7,296 nucleotides of DNA. It comes from Hadesarchaea archaeon. Lineage in GTDB: Archaea > Hadarchaeota > Hadarchaeia > Hadarchaeales > Hadarchaeaceae. The notes below the pieces were generated by a model. The model had not been told where the DNA came from. It was given only the letters and a program-made list of their open reading frames with translations, and made no database searches. The number at the start of each line of letters is the position of its first letter. Position 1 is the first letter of the stretch. The stretch lies in contig QMWE01000046.1 of the NCBI GenBank assembly GCA_003661465.1, forward strand, positions 1 to 7,296. The letters are read 5' to 3'. The position numbers and the translations under genes are program-made. Below are positions 1 through 6,291 of this stretch, piece after piece.

Positions 1-1
1 A

Positions 2-118
2 GTATTGCGGAGAATGGGTGAGTTCGAACCTGCTCGACTTGGTCCAGAGTCCATGGAATACACCACTTTACCAAAGGTCTTGGAAAAACTAAAGAACCGG
101 CTAAAACCAGCCGAATAA
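2..118 (+). CDS. 3' end of an unrecognised protein-coding gene (partial)
   Basis: An open frame runs in from the left edge and stops with TAA at 116-118, giving the last 38 residues of a protein. The visible part is charged and probably helical near its end (EKLKNRLKPAE) and has no membrane segment or recognisable motif. I cannot assign a family. It is taken as coding because the frame is open to the window edge, ends 13 bp before the convergent DedA-like gene, and is followed on its own strand by a dense run of T tracts (142-176) of the kind that ends archaeal transcripts. A chance open frame of 38 codons is possible, so confidence is moderate. Confidence 0.5.
   Translation, partial: VLRRMGEFEPARLGPESMEYTTLPKVLEKLKNRLKPAE
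84..113 (-). terminator. Possible weak terminator for the minus-strand epimerase/DedA pair
   Basis: Read on the minus strand, a 5-bp GC-rich stem (CGGCT / AGCCG, 98-113, 6-nt loop) is followed by a T-rich stretch ending in five T (84-88). It lies about 20 bp beyond the DedA-like stop codon, within the end of the convergent gene. The stem is short, so this is a weak call. Confidence 0.25.
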
Positions 119-131
119 AGACAGGCGAGAC

Positions 132-728
132 TTAAGTACCCTTTTTTCCCTTTTTATTTTTTGGTAGATATTTTTTCACAACTTTCTCCCAGTCTATCTT
201 GAATATAGCAACGACCACTAGGATCAGGAAGATGGCAGTGGCTAAGCCAAAAATCCAACTTTCGACAAAAACTTGACCTGCCACGGTGCCAAAATACGTG
301 ATTATCAGAGACATACAAATCTTTCCAGCTGCCGCTGCGACGAACACCTTCAGTAGACTGTAGTGAACGAGTCCCATAGGAATAAAAAGCAAGCTATCTG
401 GCAGCGGGGTCAAAGCGAAGATGAACACGGCGATCATCCCATAATGCTCAAATATTTTCAACATGGCATTCATGCGCCGCTTGTACTTTTTGCCCACAAC
501 CACTCTACCAGCATATCCAACCACATAACTTGTAAGCTGCCCCACTGCTGAACCCAGACCAAACGCTACCGCGAGTAAAAATGGATCAAAGAATCCTGTG
601 GTGGCGATCCCTAAGAGAACCACTGTGGACGGAACGGGTATTATCACTGAGGCCGCACCTACCAGACCCACCAGAAAAACACCTAGATAACCGAAATTTT
701 GAGCTAGGAGGTGTAGCCAGTCCTGCAT
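132..728 (-). CDS. DedA/VTT-domain (SNARE-associated Golgi type) membrane protein
   Basis: A polytopic membrane protein of about 198 residues. Numbered from the TTG at 737-735, hydrophobic stretches lie near residues 15-35, 40-60, 65-80, 100-122, 128-150 and 160-180, and a basic cytoplasmic-type tail (KKYLPKNKKGKKG) ends it. The VTT-domain signatures are visible: a glycine-rich G-x-x-x-G / YVVGYAGR segment around 60-78 and a TPLPDS loop at 110-115 followed by PMGLVHYSLLK and an AAAAGK segment. Family members include phospholipid scramblases and transporters of undecaprenyl phosphate or phosphatidylethanolamine; the substrate here is unknown. The open frame starts at a TTG (737-735) directly against the upstream TAG, but the ATG three codons in (728-726) is preferred. 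Neither has a convincing ribosome-binding site, so translation may be coupled to the epimerase gene. In this locus a role in recycling or moving a lipid carrier is plausible but inferred. Confidence 0.85.
   Translation of the reverse strand: MQDWLHLLAQNFGYLGVFLVGLVGAASVIIPVPSTVVLLGIATTGFFDPFLLAVAFGLGSAVGQLTSYVVGYAGRVVVGKKYKRRMNAMLKIFEHYGMIAVFIFALTPLPDSLLFIPMGLVHYSLLKVFVAAAAGKICMSLIITYFGTVAGQVFVESWIFGLATAIFLILVVVAIFKIDWEKVVKKYLPKNKKGKKGT
142..176 (+). terminator. Oligo-T terminator for the left-edge + strand gene
   Basis: Four T runs follow the + strand stop at 118: 142-147, 151-155, 157-162 and 171-176. Archaeal RNA polymerase terminates at such tracts without needing a hairpin. The tracts lie inside the 3' end of the convergent DedA-like gene, where they also encode its lysine-rich tail on the other strand, so part of the T richness may come from that coding constraint. 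Confidence 0.5.
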
Positions 729-737
729 GGATAGCAA

Positions 738-1643
738 CTACACTTTTTTCAATAATAGTTTAATCCCATCCTCGAGCTTTATACTTGGTTCGTACCCGAG
801 TAATTTTCTGGCCTTGGTTAGATCCGCGAGCGTATGGTAAACATAATTTTTGATCGGATTCTGCCTGTACTCCGGTTTGATTGATTTACCGAGAAGATCG
901 TTGAGTATCCGCACCACGTCGTTGAAACTGGAGCTCCTGCCAGTACCAACGTTTATCACCTCACATTTCAGGTCAGACCCAGCCGCCTTCATACATGCCT
1001 TGACCACATCACTCACGTGGACAAAGTCTCTAGTCTGAGTACCGTCTCCATATATTATCGGTGGTCTGTTCTCCAGCATACTCCACATGAATTGACTCAC
1101 TATGTTGGCATACTTTCCCTTCGCCAGCTCATGGGGACCATAAACGGAAAAAAACCGCATGCCGACCGAACTGACACCATACAACTCATTGTACACGTGC
1201 GCGAGCCGTTCCATCGAGATACGGGCTTCCGTATAATAATCAAAAGGTTCTGATATCATGTCTTCGCGGTGAGGCGGCCTACAACGGCCATACATGCTAG
1301 AAGTCGACGCATAGACGACTTTAGCACCATTTTTCTTCGCTAGATCGAATACATCTATGAACTCATTTATAGCTTCCCCCACCAACCGAGGATTCTCGCG
1401 GTACATAGGTGAGCTGGAGGGAATACCCATGTGAAAGATCAATTCTATCTCAGAAAGCTCTAATTTTGGAATCGCCGAACATGGGGCTCGGATAACGTTC
1501 ACTTTATTTTGGACTGTCCTCAAATTCTCCATGGCACCGGTAACAAAATTGTCCAGTATTGTAACGTCTTCACCGTGCCGGACCAATTCCTCCACCAGAT
1601 TAGAGCCTATGAACCCAGCCCCACCAGTGACAAGTACCTTCAT
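738..1643 (-). CDS. NAD-dependent sugar-nucleotide epimerase/dehydratase (extended SDR, GalE-like)
   Basis: 301 residues, usual length for the family. The Rossmann dinucleotide loop TGGAGFIG is at residues 6-13, and D31 at the end of the second strand indicates NAD(H) rather than NADP(H). A Ser-rich active-site segment YASTSSMYG (111-119) supplies the catalytic Ser/Thr. RFFSVYGP (163-170), IIYGDGTQTRDFVHVSDV (196-213) and INVGTG (230-235) are classic sugar-nucleotide epimerase segments. The catalytic YxxxK motif reads Y137-T-E-A-R141, so Lys is replaced by Arg. Such enzymes convert UDP- or other nucleotide sugars (4-epimerisation, or dehydration at C4/C6); the exact substrate cannot be read. 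The ATG is preceded by AGGAG (1651-1647) with a 3-base spacer. It leads a two-gene minus-strand unit with the DedA-like gene and is divergent from the radical SAM gene. It probably supplies an activated sugar to the nearby glycosyltransferases. Confidence 0.88.
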   Translation of the reverse strand: MKVLVTGGAGFIGSNLVEELVRHGEDVTILDNFVTGAMENLRTVQNKVNVIRAPCSAIPKLELSEIELIFHMGIPSSSPMYRENPRLVGEAINEFIDVFDLAKKNGAKVVYASTSSMYGRCRPPHREDMISEPFDYYTEARISMERLAHVYNELYGVSSVGMRFFSVYGPHELAKGKYANIVSQFMWSMLENRPPIIYGDGTQTRDFVHVSDVVKACMKAAGSDLKCEVINVGTGRSSSFNDVVRILNDLLGKSIKPEYRQNPIKNYVYHTLADLTKARKLLGYEPSIKLEDGIKLLLKKV

Positions 1644-1712
1644 GGTCTCCTAACATCTTTAATTTGAGGTATTTTATCTTATTGATATGGACAATCAAAC
1701 AGTGGAGATCAC
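1644..1712. promoter_or_regulatory. Divergent promoter region between epimerase and radical SAM genes
   Basis: 69 bp separate two divergent start codons. An AT-rich core (about 1668-1684, ATTTTATCTT on the + strand, AAGATAAAAT on the minus strand) is the only TATA-like element. From its centre, a start site 25-27 bp away in either direction would fall near 1702 (+) and 1650 (-), leaving very short leaders that just include GGAG at 1704-1707 (+) and AGGAG at 1651-1647 (-). One box may therefore serve both directions. Start sites are inferred only from spacing. Confidence 0.45.
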
Positions 1713-3143
1713 GTGAAAGTAGTCTTGCTAAATTCAAATACCCACTTACCAGAACGAATAGAAAATGAAGCAGCATGGCCACCGCTTGGCTTGTTATACA
1801 TCGGAACGGTGCTTCAAACACATGGACACGAGATTAAGCTCATAGATAATGCAAGAATGCAGCTGCCTGTCGAGAAAGTCGTTGAGCGGGTAGTGAAGGA
1901 GGAACCCGAAGTTGTGGGATTGAGCGCTCTGACACACACGTTTAGACAAAGCGTAAAATTGGCACAAGCGATCAAGGAAAAAAATCCTGATATTAAAATC
2001 GTCTACGGAAACTATCATCCTACCTTTGAATACGAGAGACTTCTGAGAAGTTACCACTGTGCTGATTATGTTATTCTGGGGGAAGGAGAGTACACCTTTT
2101 TGGATCTAGTGGAGACGTTGGAAAAAGAAAGAGACATTAGAGAGGTAAAAGGTATCGCCTTCAGATATAATGGAGGTGTGGTCCGAACGTCCCCCAGACC
2201 CCTTATCCAAGAGCTGGACGAACTTCCGTTCCCAGATAGACACCTCTTAGAACAAGAATACCACTCAGAACTCGTAGGCGTATTGGGCAGCGGTTGTAAG
2301 TTTACGACCATACTGAGTTCGAGGGGATGCCCGTATGGGTGCAAATACTGTGCGTGTTCCGCCTTTACTGCAAGAAAAGTCAGGTTCAGATCCCCGGAAA
2401 ACGTCGTCGATGAGATGGAAATGCTATGGAGCGAAGGGTACGAGGAGATAGGATTTGTCGATGATAATCTTTTATTAAACCCAAAACGTGTAGAAAAGAT
2501 CTGTGAGTTGTTAAAGTCCAGAAAGATAAAACTGAAAATGTGGGCAGAAGGCAGAGCCGACCAAGCATCGCTGGAAACGTTGAAGAAATTTTCTAAAGTG
2601 GGGTGTAAGACGATATATTTCGGACTGGAGAGCGGCACTCAGAAGGTTTTAGATTACTACGGAAAAAATATCACTCCGGAACTGAGCAGAAAGGCCGTAT
2701 CAAACAGCAAAAAGGCAGGTATAGAAAACGTGATAGGTTCATTTATAGTTGGTGCCCCAATTGAAACGAAAGAAGATGTACAACAAACATTTGATTTTGC
2801 TTTCAGCCTGAAAGGTATGGATTTCCCCCAGATGAATGTTTTGATCCTAGCTCCTGGAATCGAACTATGGGACAACGCCATCAAAAAAGGATATATGGAC
2901 GGGGAGCAGCATTGGGAGGCACCGGTACCAGCTGTCAATATCTATCCCTCTTACTTAAAAGAAAGAGAATTAATCGAAATGATAGATGAATTTTACAAAA
3001 AATTCATAAAAAGAGCTTCTTACCTAGCATATCAATTGTGGAAAACTCTGAAAAGCGAATACCGTATGAAGATCGTGCTTGCAAACCTCAGAGCGAGAAC
3101 AAGTTTCAGAAAAACCATTCAGCATCTATGGGGATATCAGTAA
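1713..3143 (+). CDS. Cobalamin-binding-domain radical SAM protein (class B type)
   Basis: 476 residues. Residues 1-160 form a B12-binding-type domain: WPPLGLLYIGTVL (22-34), VGLSALT (68-74) and IVYGNYHPTF (96-105, the usual GGxHxT position), then ADYVILGEGE. The DxHxxG cobalt-ligand motif is absent, as in many class B enzymes. Residues 200-400 form the radical SAM domain: SSRGCPYGCKYC gives the CxxxCxxC cluster ligands C206, C210 and C213, with another Cys at 215. IGFVDDNLLLN (246-256), IYFGLESGTQ (301-310) and SFIVGAPIET (343-352) are the later barrel strands. The C-terminal 70 residues are basic and helical. The family carries out methylations, ring formations and other radical steps on unreactive carbons; the substrate is not readable. 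The GTG start has GGAG five bases upstream. The TAA at 3141 is followed at once by the ribosome-binding site of the GT4 gene, so the two are co-transcribed, which suggests a lipid or glycan substrate (inference). Confidence 0.9.
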   Translation: MKVVLLNSNTHLPERIENEAAWPPLGLLYIGTVLQTHGHEIKLIDNARMQLPVEKVVERVVKEEPEVVGLSALTHTFRQSVKLAQAIKEKNPDIKIVYGNYHPTFEYERLLRSYHCADYVILGEGEYTFLDLVETLEKERDIREVKGIAFRYNGGVVRTSPRPLIQELDELPFPDRHLLEQEYHSELVGVLGSGCKFTTILSSRGCPYGCKYCACSAFTARKVRFRSPENVVDEMEMLWSEGYEEIGFVDDNLLLNPKRVEKICELLKSRKIKLKMWAEGRADQASLETLKKFSKVGCKTIYFGLESGTQKVLDYYGKNITPELSRKAVSNSKKAGIENVIGSFIVGAPIETKEDVQQTFDFAFSLKGMDFPQMNVLILAPGIELWDNAIKKGYMDGEQHWEAPVPAVNIYPSYLKERELIEMIDEFYKKFIKRASYLAYQLWKTLKSEYRMKIVLANLRARTSFRKTIQHLWGYQ

Positions 3144-4251
3144 AGGGGGGAAAACTATACGCATAGGTTTCTTCACTGACACTTTTTTACCGCAGAGAAA
3201 TGGTGTGGTTACCTCATTATTGAACGCTGGCGAGGAACTGACCAAACGTGGACACGAGGTGTTTATCTTTTGCCCGAAATCCAACATAAAAGAGTTCAAA
3301 GGGGTGACCGTCCACTCCTATCCTGCGGTTAAATTCAAACCATATCCTGAATTCATGATAGCGGTGCCTCAAGGAAGAGACAAAGTACCAAGACTCGATG
3401 TTGTCCACACTCATTCGCCATTTACCATGGGTTTTTTTGGATGGCGTGTCGCCAAGTTTCAGGGGATTCCCAAGGTCTCCACATTTCATACACTGCTCTC
3501 CGAATATGTAGGTTATGTATCAAAACTTGGAAAGACCATTCTCAGACCGATAACTTGGGAGTTTTGCAGAACGTTCTACAACAAGCACGAAAGATTAATT
3601 GCTCCAAGTAAAACGCTCAAAAAAACTCTACGTGACCATGAAATCAGAAAGCCCATCGAGGTAATCCCCAACGGTATTGATGTCAATTTTTTCAGGCCAT
3701 TTGACAAAAACAAAGCTAGGAAAAAACTAAGATTAAAAGGTGAAAAAATTTTTCTTTCATTGGGTCGACTCGGGCACGAAAAAAATGTGGACATAACAAT
3801 TCAGGCATTCAAAAATGTTGATGCCAGACTGGTGATAGCCGGAAGAGGACCTGCCGAGAAAAAATTGAAAAAATTAACGACGAAACTCGGTCTAAAAAAT
3901 AAAGTCATTTTTAGAGGATTTATACCAGAAAAACTCAAACCACTTTACTATTCCGCGGCGGATGCTCTGATTGTGGCATCTGAGGTCGAAACCCAAGGGC
4001 TTGTACTTGTGGAAGCTATGGCCTGCGGAACACCAGTTATCGGAGCCCGCTCTGGCCCTATCCCTGAGATAATACGTGACGGAAAAAATGGTTATCTCTT
4101 CAAGTCAAAGGATATAGGAGGACTGGCAGAAAAAATCATGACATTTGAAACTTCTCAGCGAATGAAAAAAAATGCGCTCAAAACTTCAAAAAATTATTCA
4201 ATTGAAAAATGTGTCACAAAATTAGAAGAATTCTATCGGGAGCTAAGTTAA
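3079..4251 (+). CDS. GT4-family glycosyltransferase (GT-B fold, diacylglycerol glycosyltransferase-like)
   Basis: Numbered from the TTG at 3079 (390 residues). The N-terminal acceptor domain contains IGFFTDTFLPQRNGVVTS (29-46), VVHTHSPF (108-115) and STFHTLLSEY (134-143), patterns seen in diacylglycerol or phosphoinositol sugar transferases. The C-terminal donor domain contains IPNGID (196-201), SLGRLGHEKN (227-236, Arg230 and Lys235 for the donor diphosphate), IAGRGP (253-258) and the E304-x7-E312 motif in ETQGLVLVEAMACGTPVIG. It should be a retaining, metal-independent transferase using a nucleotide sugar, possibly on a lipid acceptor. The start is uncertain. TTG 3079 overlaps the radical SAM gene by 65 bp and lacks a clear ribosome-binding site. 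The family normally starts at the equivalent of residue 27, where the codon is ATA (3157-3159), six bases after a GGGGGG run. The real protein may be about 364 residues. Confidence 0.9.
   Translation: MQTSEREQVSEKPFSIYGDISKGGKTIRIGFFTDTFLPQRNGVVTSLLNAGEELTKRGHEVFIFCPKSNIKEFKGVTVHSYPAVKFKPYPEFMIAVPQGRDKVPRLDVVHTHSPFTMGFFGWRVAKFQGIPKVSTFHTLLSEYVGYVSKLGKTILRPITWEFCRTFYNKHERLIAPSKTLKKTLRDHEIRKPIEVIPNGIDVNFFRPFDKNKARKKLRLKGEKIFLSLGRLGHEKNVDITIQAFKNVDARLVIAGRGPAEKKLKKLTTKLGLKNKVIFRGFIPEKLKPLYYSAADALIVASEVETQGLVLVEAMACGTPVIGARSGPIPEIIRDGKNGYLFKSKDIGGLAEKIMTFETSQRMKKNALKTSKNYSIEKCVTKLEEFYRELS
3145..3150 (+). promoter_or_regulatory. Strong ribosome-binding site (G6) without a standard start codon at the right spacing
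   Basis: Six consecutive G lie immediately after the radical SAM stop codon. Counting six bases downstream gives ATA (3157-3159), in frame with the GT4 gene and placed exactly where the family usually has Met-Arg-Ile-Gly. No ATG, GTG or TTG lies in that frame between 3082 and the conserved N-terminal motif. Confidence 0.5.
4165..4193 (-). terminator. Oligo-T terminator for the minus-strand flavoprotein transcript
   Basis: On the minus strand, T6 (4193-4188) and T8 (4172-4165) follow the flavoprotein stop codon by about 55-80 bp, inside the 3' end of the GT4 gene. Lysine-rich coding on the opposite strand (AAA codons) partly explains them. Confidence 0.35.
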
Positions 4252-5570
4252 ACCGACGGATGAATTCTGTTCACTTGTTCGCTTTTTTCCATCGCACTCT
4301 TGACTGTAGCGTCCATTCCCAAGTATTTAAATTCAGAGAATCTACCACACAATACCACTCCCTCATCTGAAAAAAATCTTCGAAGAATTTTTGTATTCCT
4401 CTCGTAATCCAGATCGTTTATCACATAAGCATGATCTGACTTAGCTACTTTAGAAAAACAAACGGTTTTCTTTTTTATCACTTTGAGATCATGAAGTTTA
4501 TCAACCACATGTTCGATAAGTTTTTCTTCCTTCATCTTCCAGACTTTACCCTCGGGAGAACACGTTATCTCGACAATTGCTGAGCTCTTTCCCCTAGGAA
4601 CTACCTCTGGACTGTTATTGAACGGAAAACATACTTTATTGAATAACCCTTCCTCTTCTCTGGGAAAATAAAGCCAGTGAATATCATTCATCTTCCTGAT
4701 ATCGAAACCAAGCAGGACAGTTATTAATGAATTATGTTTAAGCCCATCTGCCGCTTGTTTCACATCTTTCGGTGCGCCACGATAAGCATCGACCAAGTTT
4801 TCGATCGGGATCGTTGAGATGATCCTATCAAACATTTTTTCAATTTTCCCGTCGGAGACGATCCATTTATTCCCCTCTTTTCTAACATGTTTAACATCGA
4901 AACCTAGAGTTATTTTATTTCTCAGCCCACGTGCAAACGATCTTATGAAGGAGTAAATCCCTCCCACTTTTGGATAATAAAAATAAAGTTGGTGAGTGTA
5001 TCCTTCCGTCTGTACACCGAGCGAGGATTTTATCACATCCTCAACCGGAGGTTGCGGAACTCTGTCTCTGACCCAATCCACAGACATCTGTCCCGGATCA
5101 AAGTTCCATACTTTTCGATTGTATGGAATTAGATATTTCTCCGTTATGCCTTTCCCAAAGGTGCGATACATCCATTCCCTAAAGTTTCTCGGTTCACGAA
5201 CCTTTCTTCTCCTCGACTTCAACCAATTCTCCACATATGTGTACAAACATTCGGCATTATCTCTCCTCGATAGATCGGAGAGCCCGTTCTCGAACGGATA
5301 TTTCACATATCTGCCCTTGAAGAATATTTTAGTATTTCTCTTCCTCTTGACAACGTTTTTTCCCAACTTTCGAATCATTATTTCCAAGATTTTTTTGTCC
5401 TTGGAAAAGATGATGTGGCCTCCTCCATAATCAAATGTAAATCCTCTCTCAGTGAAACTCCTACACAGGCCACCATACTCATTATTTTTTTCAAGGATCT
5501 CAAAGTCGTGCTTCAAAAAGCTCGCTGAAGCGAGTCCAGCCAAGCCTCCTCCTAAAATCCCAACTTTCAC
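4248..5570 (-). CDS. FAD-dependent oxidoreductase, UDP-galactopyranose mutase / protoporphyrinogen-oxidase-like
   Basis: About 440 residues from the GTG at 5570-5568. Numbered from the earlier TTG at 5603, the FAD-binding Rossmann motif VGILGGGLAGLA is at 14-25, with E38 for the adenosine ribose, then EYGGLCRSF (42-50) and DYGGGHIIF (58-66). RKVWNFDPGQMSVDWVRDRVP and TEGYTHQLYFYYPKVGG in the middle and VVLCGRFSEFKYLGMDA near the C-terminus closely resemble the UDP-galactopyranose-mutase-like branch of the amine-oxidase superfamily that occurs in polysaccharide clusters. A mutase would convert a nucleotide-linked pyranose to its furanose form using reduced FAD; similar proteins are often labelled protoporphyrinogen oxidase, which does not fit these neighbours. 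The GTG directly precedes KVGILGGG, has GGTG five bases upstream and lies 16 bp after the upstream GT2 stop; the TTG would overlap that gene. The stop shares TTAA with the convergent GT4 gene. Confidence 0.82.
   Translation of the reverse strand: MKVGILGGGLAGLASASFLKHDFEILEKNNEYGGLCRSFTERGFTFDYGGGHIIFSKDKKILEIMIRKLGKNVVKRKRNTKIFFKGRYVKYPFENGLSDLSRRDNAECLYTYVENWLKSRRRKVREPRNFREWMYRTFGKGITEKYLIPYNRKVWNFDPGQMSVDWVRDRVPQPPVEDVIKSSLGVQTEGYTHQLYFYYPKVGGIYSFIRSFARGLRNKITLGFDVKHVRKEGNKWIVSDGKIEKMFDRIISTIPIENLVDAYRGAPKDVKQAADGLKHNSLITVLLGFDIRKMNDIHWLYFPREEEGLFNKVCFPFNNSPEVVPRGKSSAIVEITCSPEGKVWKMKEEKLIEHVVDKLHDLKVIKKKTVCFSKVAKSDHAYVINDLDYERNTKILRRFFSDEGVVLCGRFSEFKYLGMDATVKSAMEKSEQVNRIHPSV
4283..4288 (+). 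terminator. Oligo-T terminator for the GT4 transcript
   Basis: Six T lie 32 bp beyond the GT4 stop, inside the 3' end of the convergent flavoprotein gene. No stem precedes them. This fits archaeal T-tract termination in a tail-to-tail gene pair, but a single T6 is weak evidence. Confidence 0.35.
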
Positions 5571-5586
5571 TCCACCACCGCTCAGA

Positions 5587-6291
5587 TTACCTGACTGGTT
5601 CAAATCTAAATTTCGATCTCGGAACCGTGCCGGTTTTAAAATATTCGATGGTCGATTTTATGTACATCCAAACCGTACGAAGATATCCAGCTTTTCTGTA
5701 TCTCCTCAAGGAAGTAAATACTGGAATATTAAGATAAACAAATTTTCCATACTTCTTGGAGCGAATGGCCAAGTCATGGGTTTCATTTAGGGAGAGGTCT
5801 TCCCTGATTCCGCCCAACCTATCAAAAATTTTCCTTCTGTAAAAGAAACAATATCCTGGGTCCATAGGCAACCCCAATTTTATCATCATCCTCGCAGCAC
5901 CATTGCTCAGAGCGTATAGCATCCAATCGACAAATCCACCACCATATGGCAGAAATTTACAAGTTCCACCAACGACATCTCTTCTCATTTTTAACATTTC
6001 GTTTATGGCAGAGAGAACGCCACTGGATGGTATCGTATCAGCGTCCAAAAACACCAAGATATCTCCCCTCGCAACTTGTGCTCCACGGTTCCTTCCAGCG
6101 GCCGGACCGAGTCTATCGGATAGCACCACTTTTGCACCATGTCTTTTTGCGATTTCCTGTGTATCGTCTTCAGAACGACTGTCAGAAACTATGATCTCCA
6201 GATCACCTCTGTAGCTCTGCCTTTTTACAGCCCTGAGGGTCGCATCCAGATATTTGCCCTCGTTCAGCGTTGAAATCACTACACTTATCAC
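5587..6291 (-). CDS. GT2-family glycosyltransferase (GT-A fold)
   Basis: About 234 residues from the GTG at 6291-6289. The motifs are those of an inverting GT2 enzyme: ISVVISTLNEGKYL at the start, EIIVSDSRSEDDT for nucleotide binding, GPAAGRNRGA, the metal-binding FLDADT with D94-A-D96 (numbered from the TTG at 6324), then DPGYCFFYRR and SLNETHDLAIRSKKYGK, where the acceptor-side ED-type motif reads E-T-H-D. The C-terminal part (SLRRYRKAGYLRTV to EYFKTGTV) is amphipathic and basic with no full membrane segment, so the enzyme is probably peripheral to the membrane. An upstream TTG at 6324-6322 would add 11 residues, but it has no ribosome-binding site and lies only 6 bp from the divergent ATG; the GTG gives the standard family N-terminus. 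It is followed by the flavoprotein gene in the same unit and is a paralogue of the divergent GT2 gene at 6331. Confidence 0.88.
   Translation of the reverse strand: MISVVISTLNEGKYLDATLRAVKRQSYRGDLEIIVSDSRSEDDTQEIAKRHGAKVVLSDRLGPAAGRNRGAQVARGDILVFLDADTIPSSGVLSAINEMLKMRRDVVGGTCKFLPYGGGFVDWMLYALSNGAARMMIKLGLPMDPGYCFFYRRKIFDRLGGIREDLSLNETHDLAIRSKKYGKFVYLNIPVFTSLRRYRKAGYLRTVWMYIKSTIEYFKTGTVPRSKFRFEPVR

Noticed and set aside
19..48. GAGTTCGAACC resembling a tRNA T-loop near the left edge.
   Set aside because: The flanking bases do not form the 5-bp T stem, no acceptor stem or CCA-type end fits, and an open protein frame runs through it.
132..737. TTG at 737 as the DedA-like start.
   Set aside because: It abuts the upstream stop with no ribosome-binding site, and the ATG three codons later gives a normal start. 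It is not excluded if translation is coupled.
1600..1821. Minus-strand open frame of 73 codons across the divergent promoter.
   Set aside because: It overlaps the starts of two well-supported genes in other frames and has no family motifs.
2066..2638. Minus-strand open frame of 190 codons inside the radical SAM gene.
   Set aside because: The serine-rich composition is typical of an antisense shadow, and the + strand frame has the full set of radical SAM motifs.
4996..5430. Plus-strand open frame of 144 codons inside the flavoprotein gene.
   Set aside because: It is antisense to conserved FAD-protein segments, is Ser/Phe-rich and shows no recognisable domain.
5521..5534. Perfect inverted repeat CTCGCT-GA-AGCGAG.
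   Set aside because: It lies within the FAD-binding region of the flavoprotein gene, has a 2-nt centre and no T tract, and is most simply a coding coincidence.
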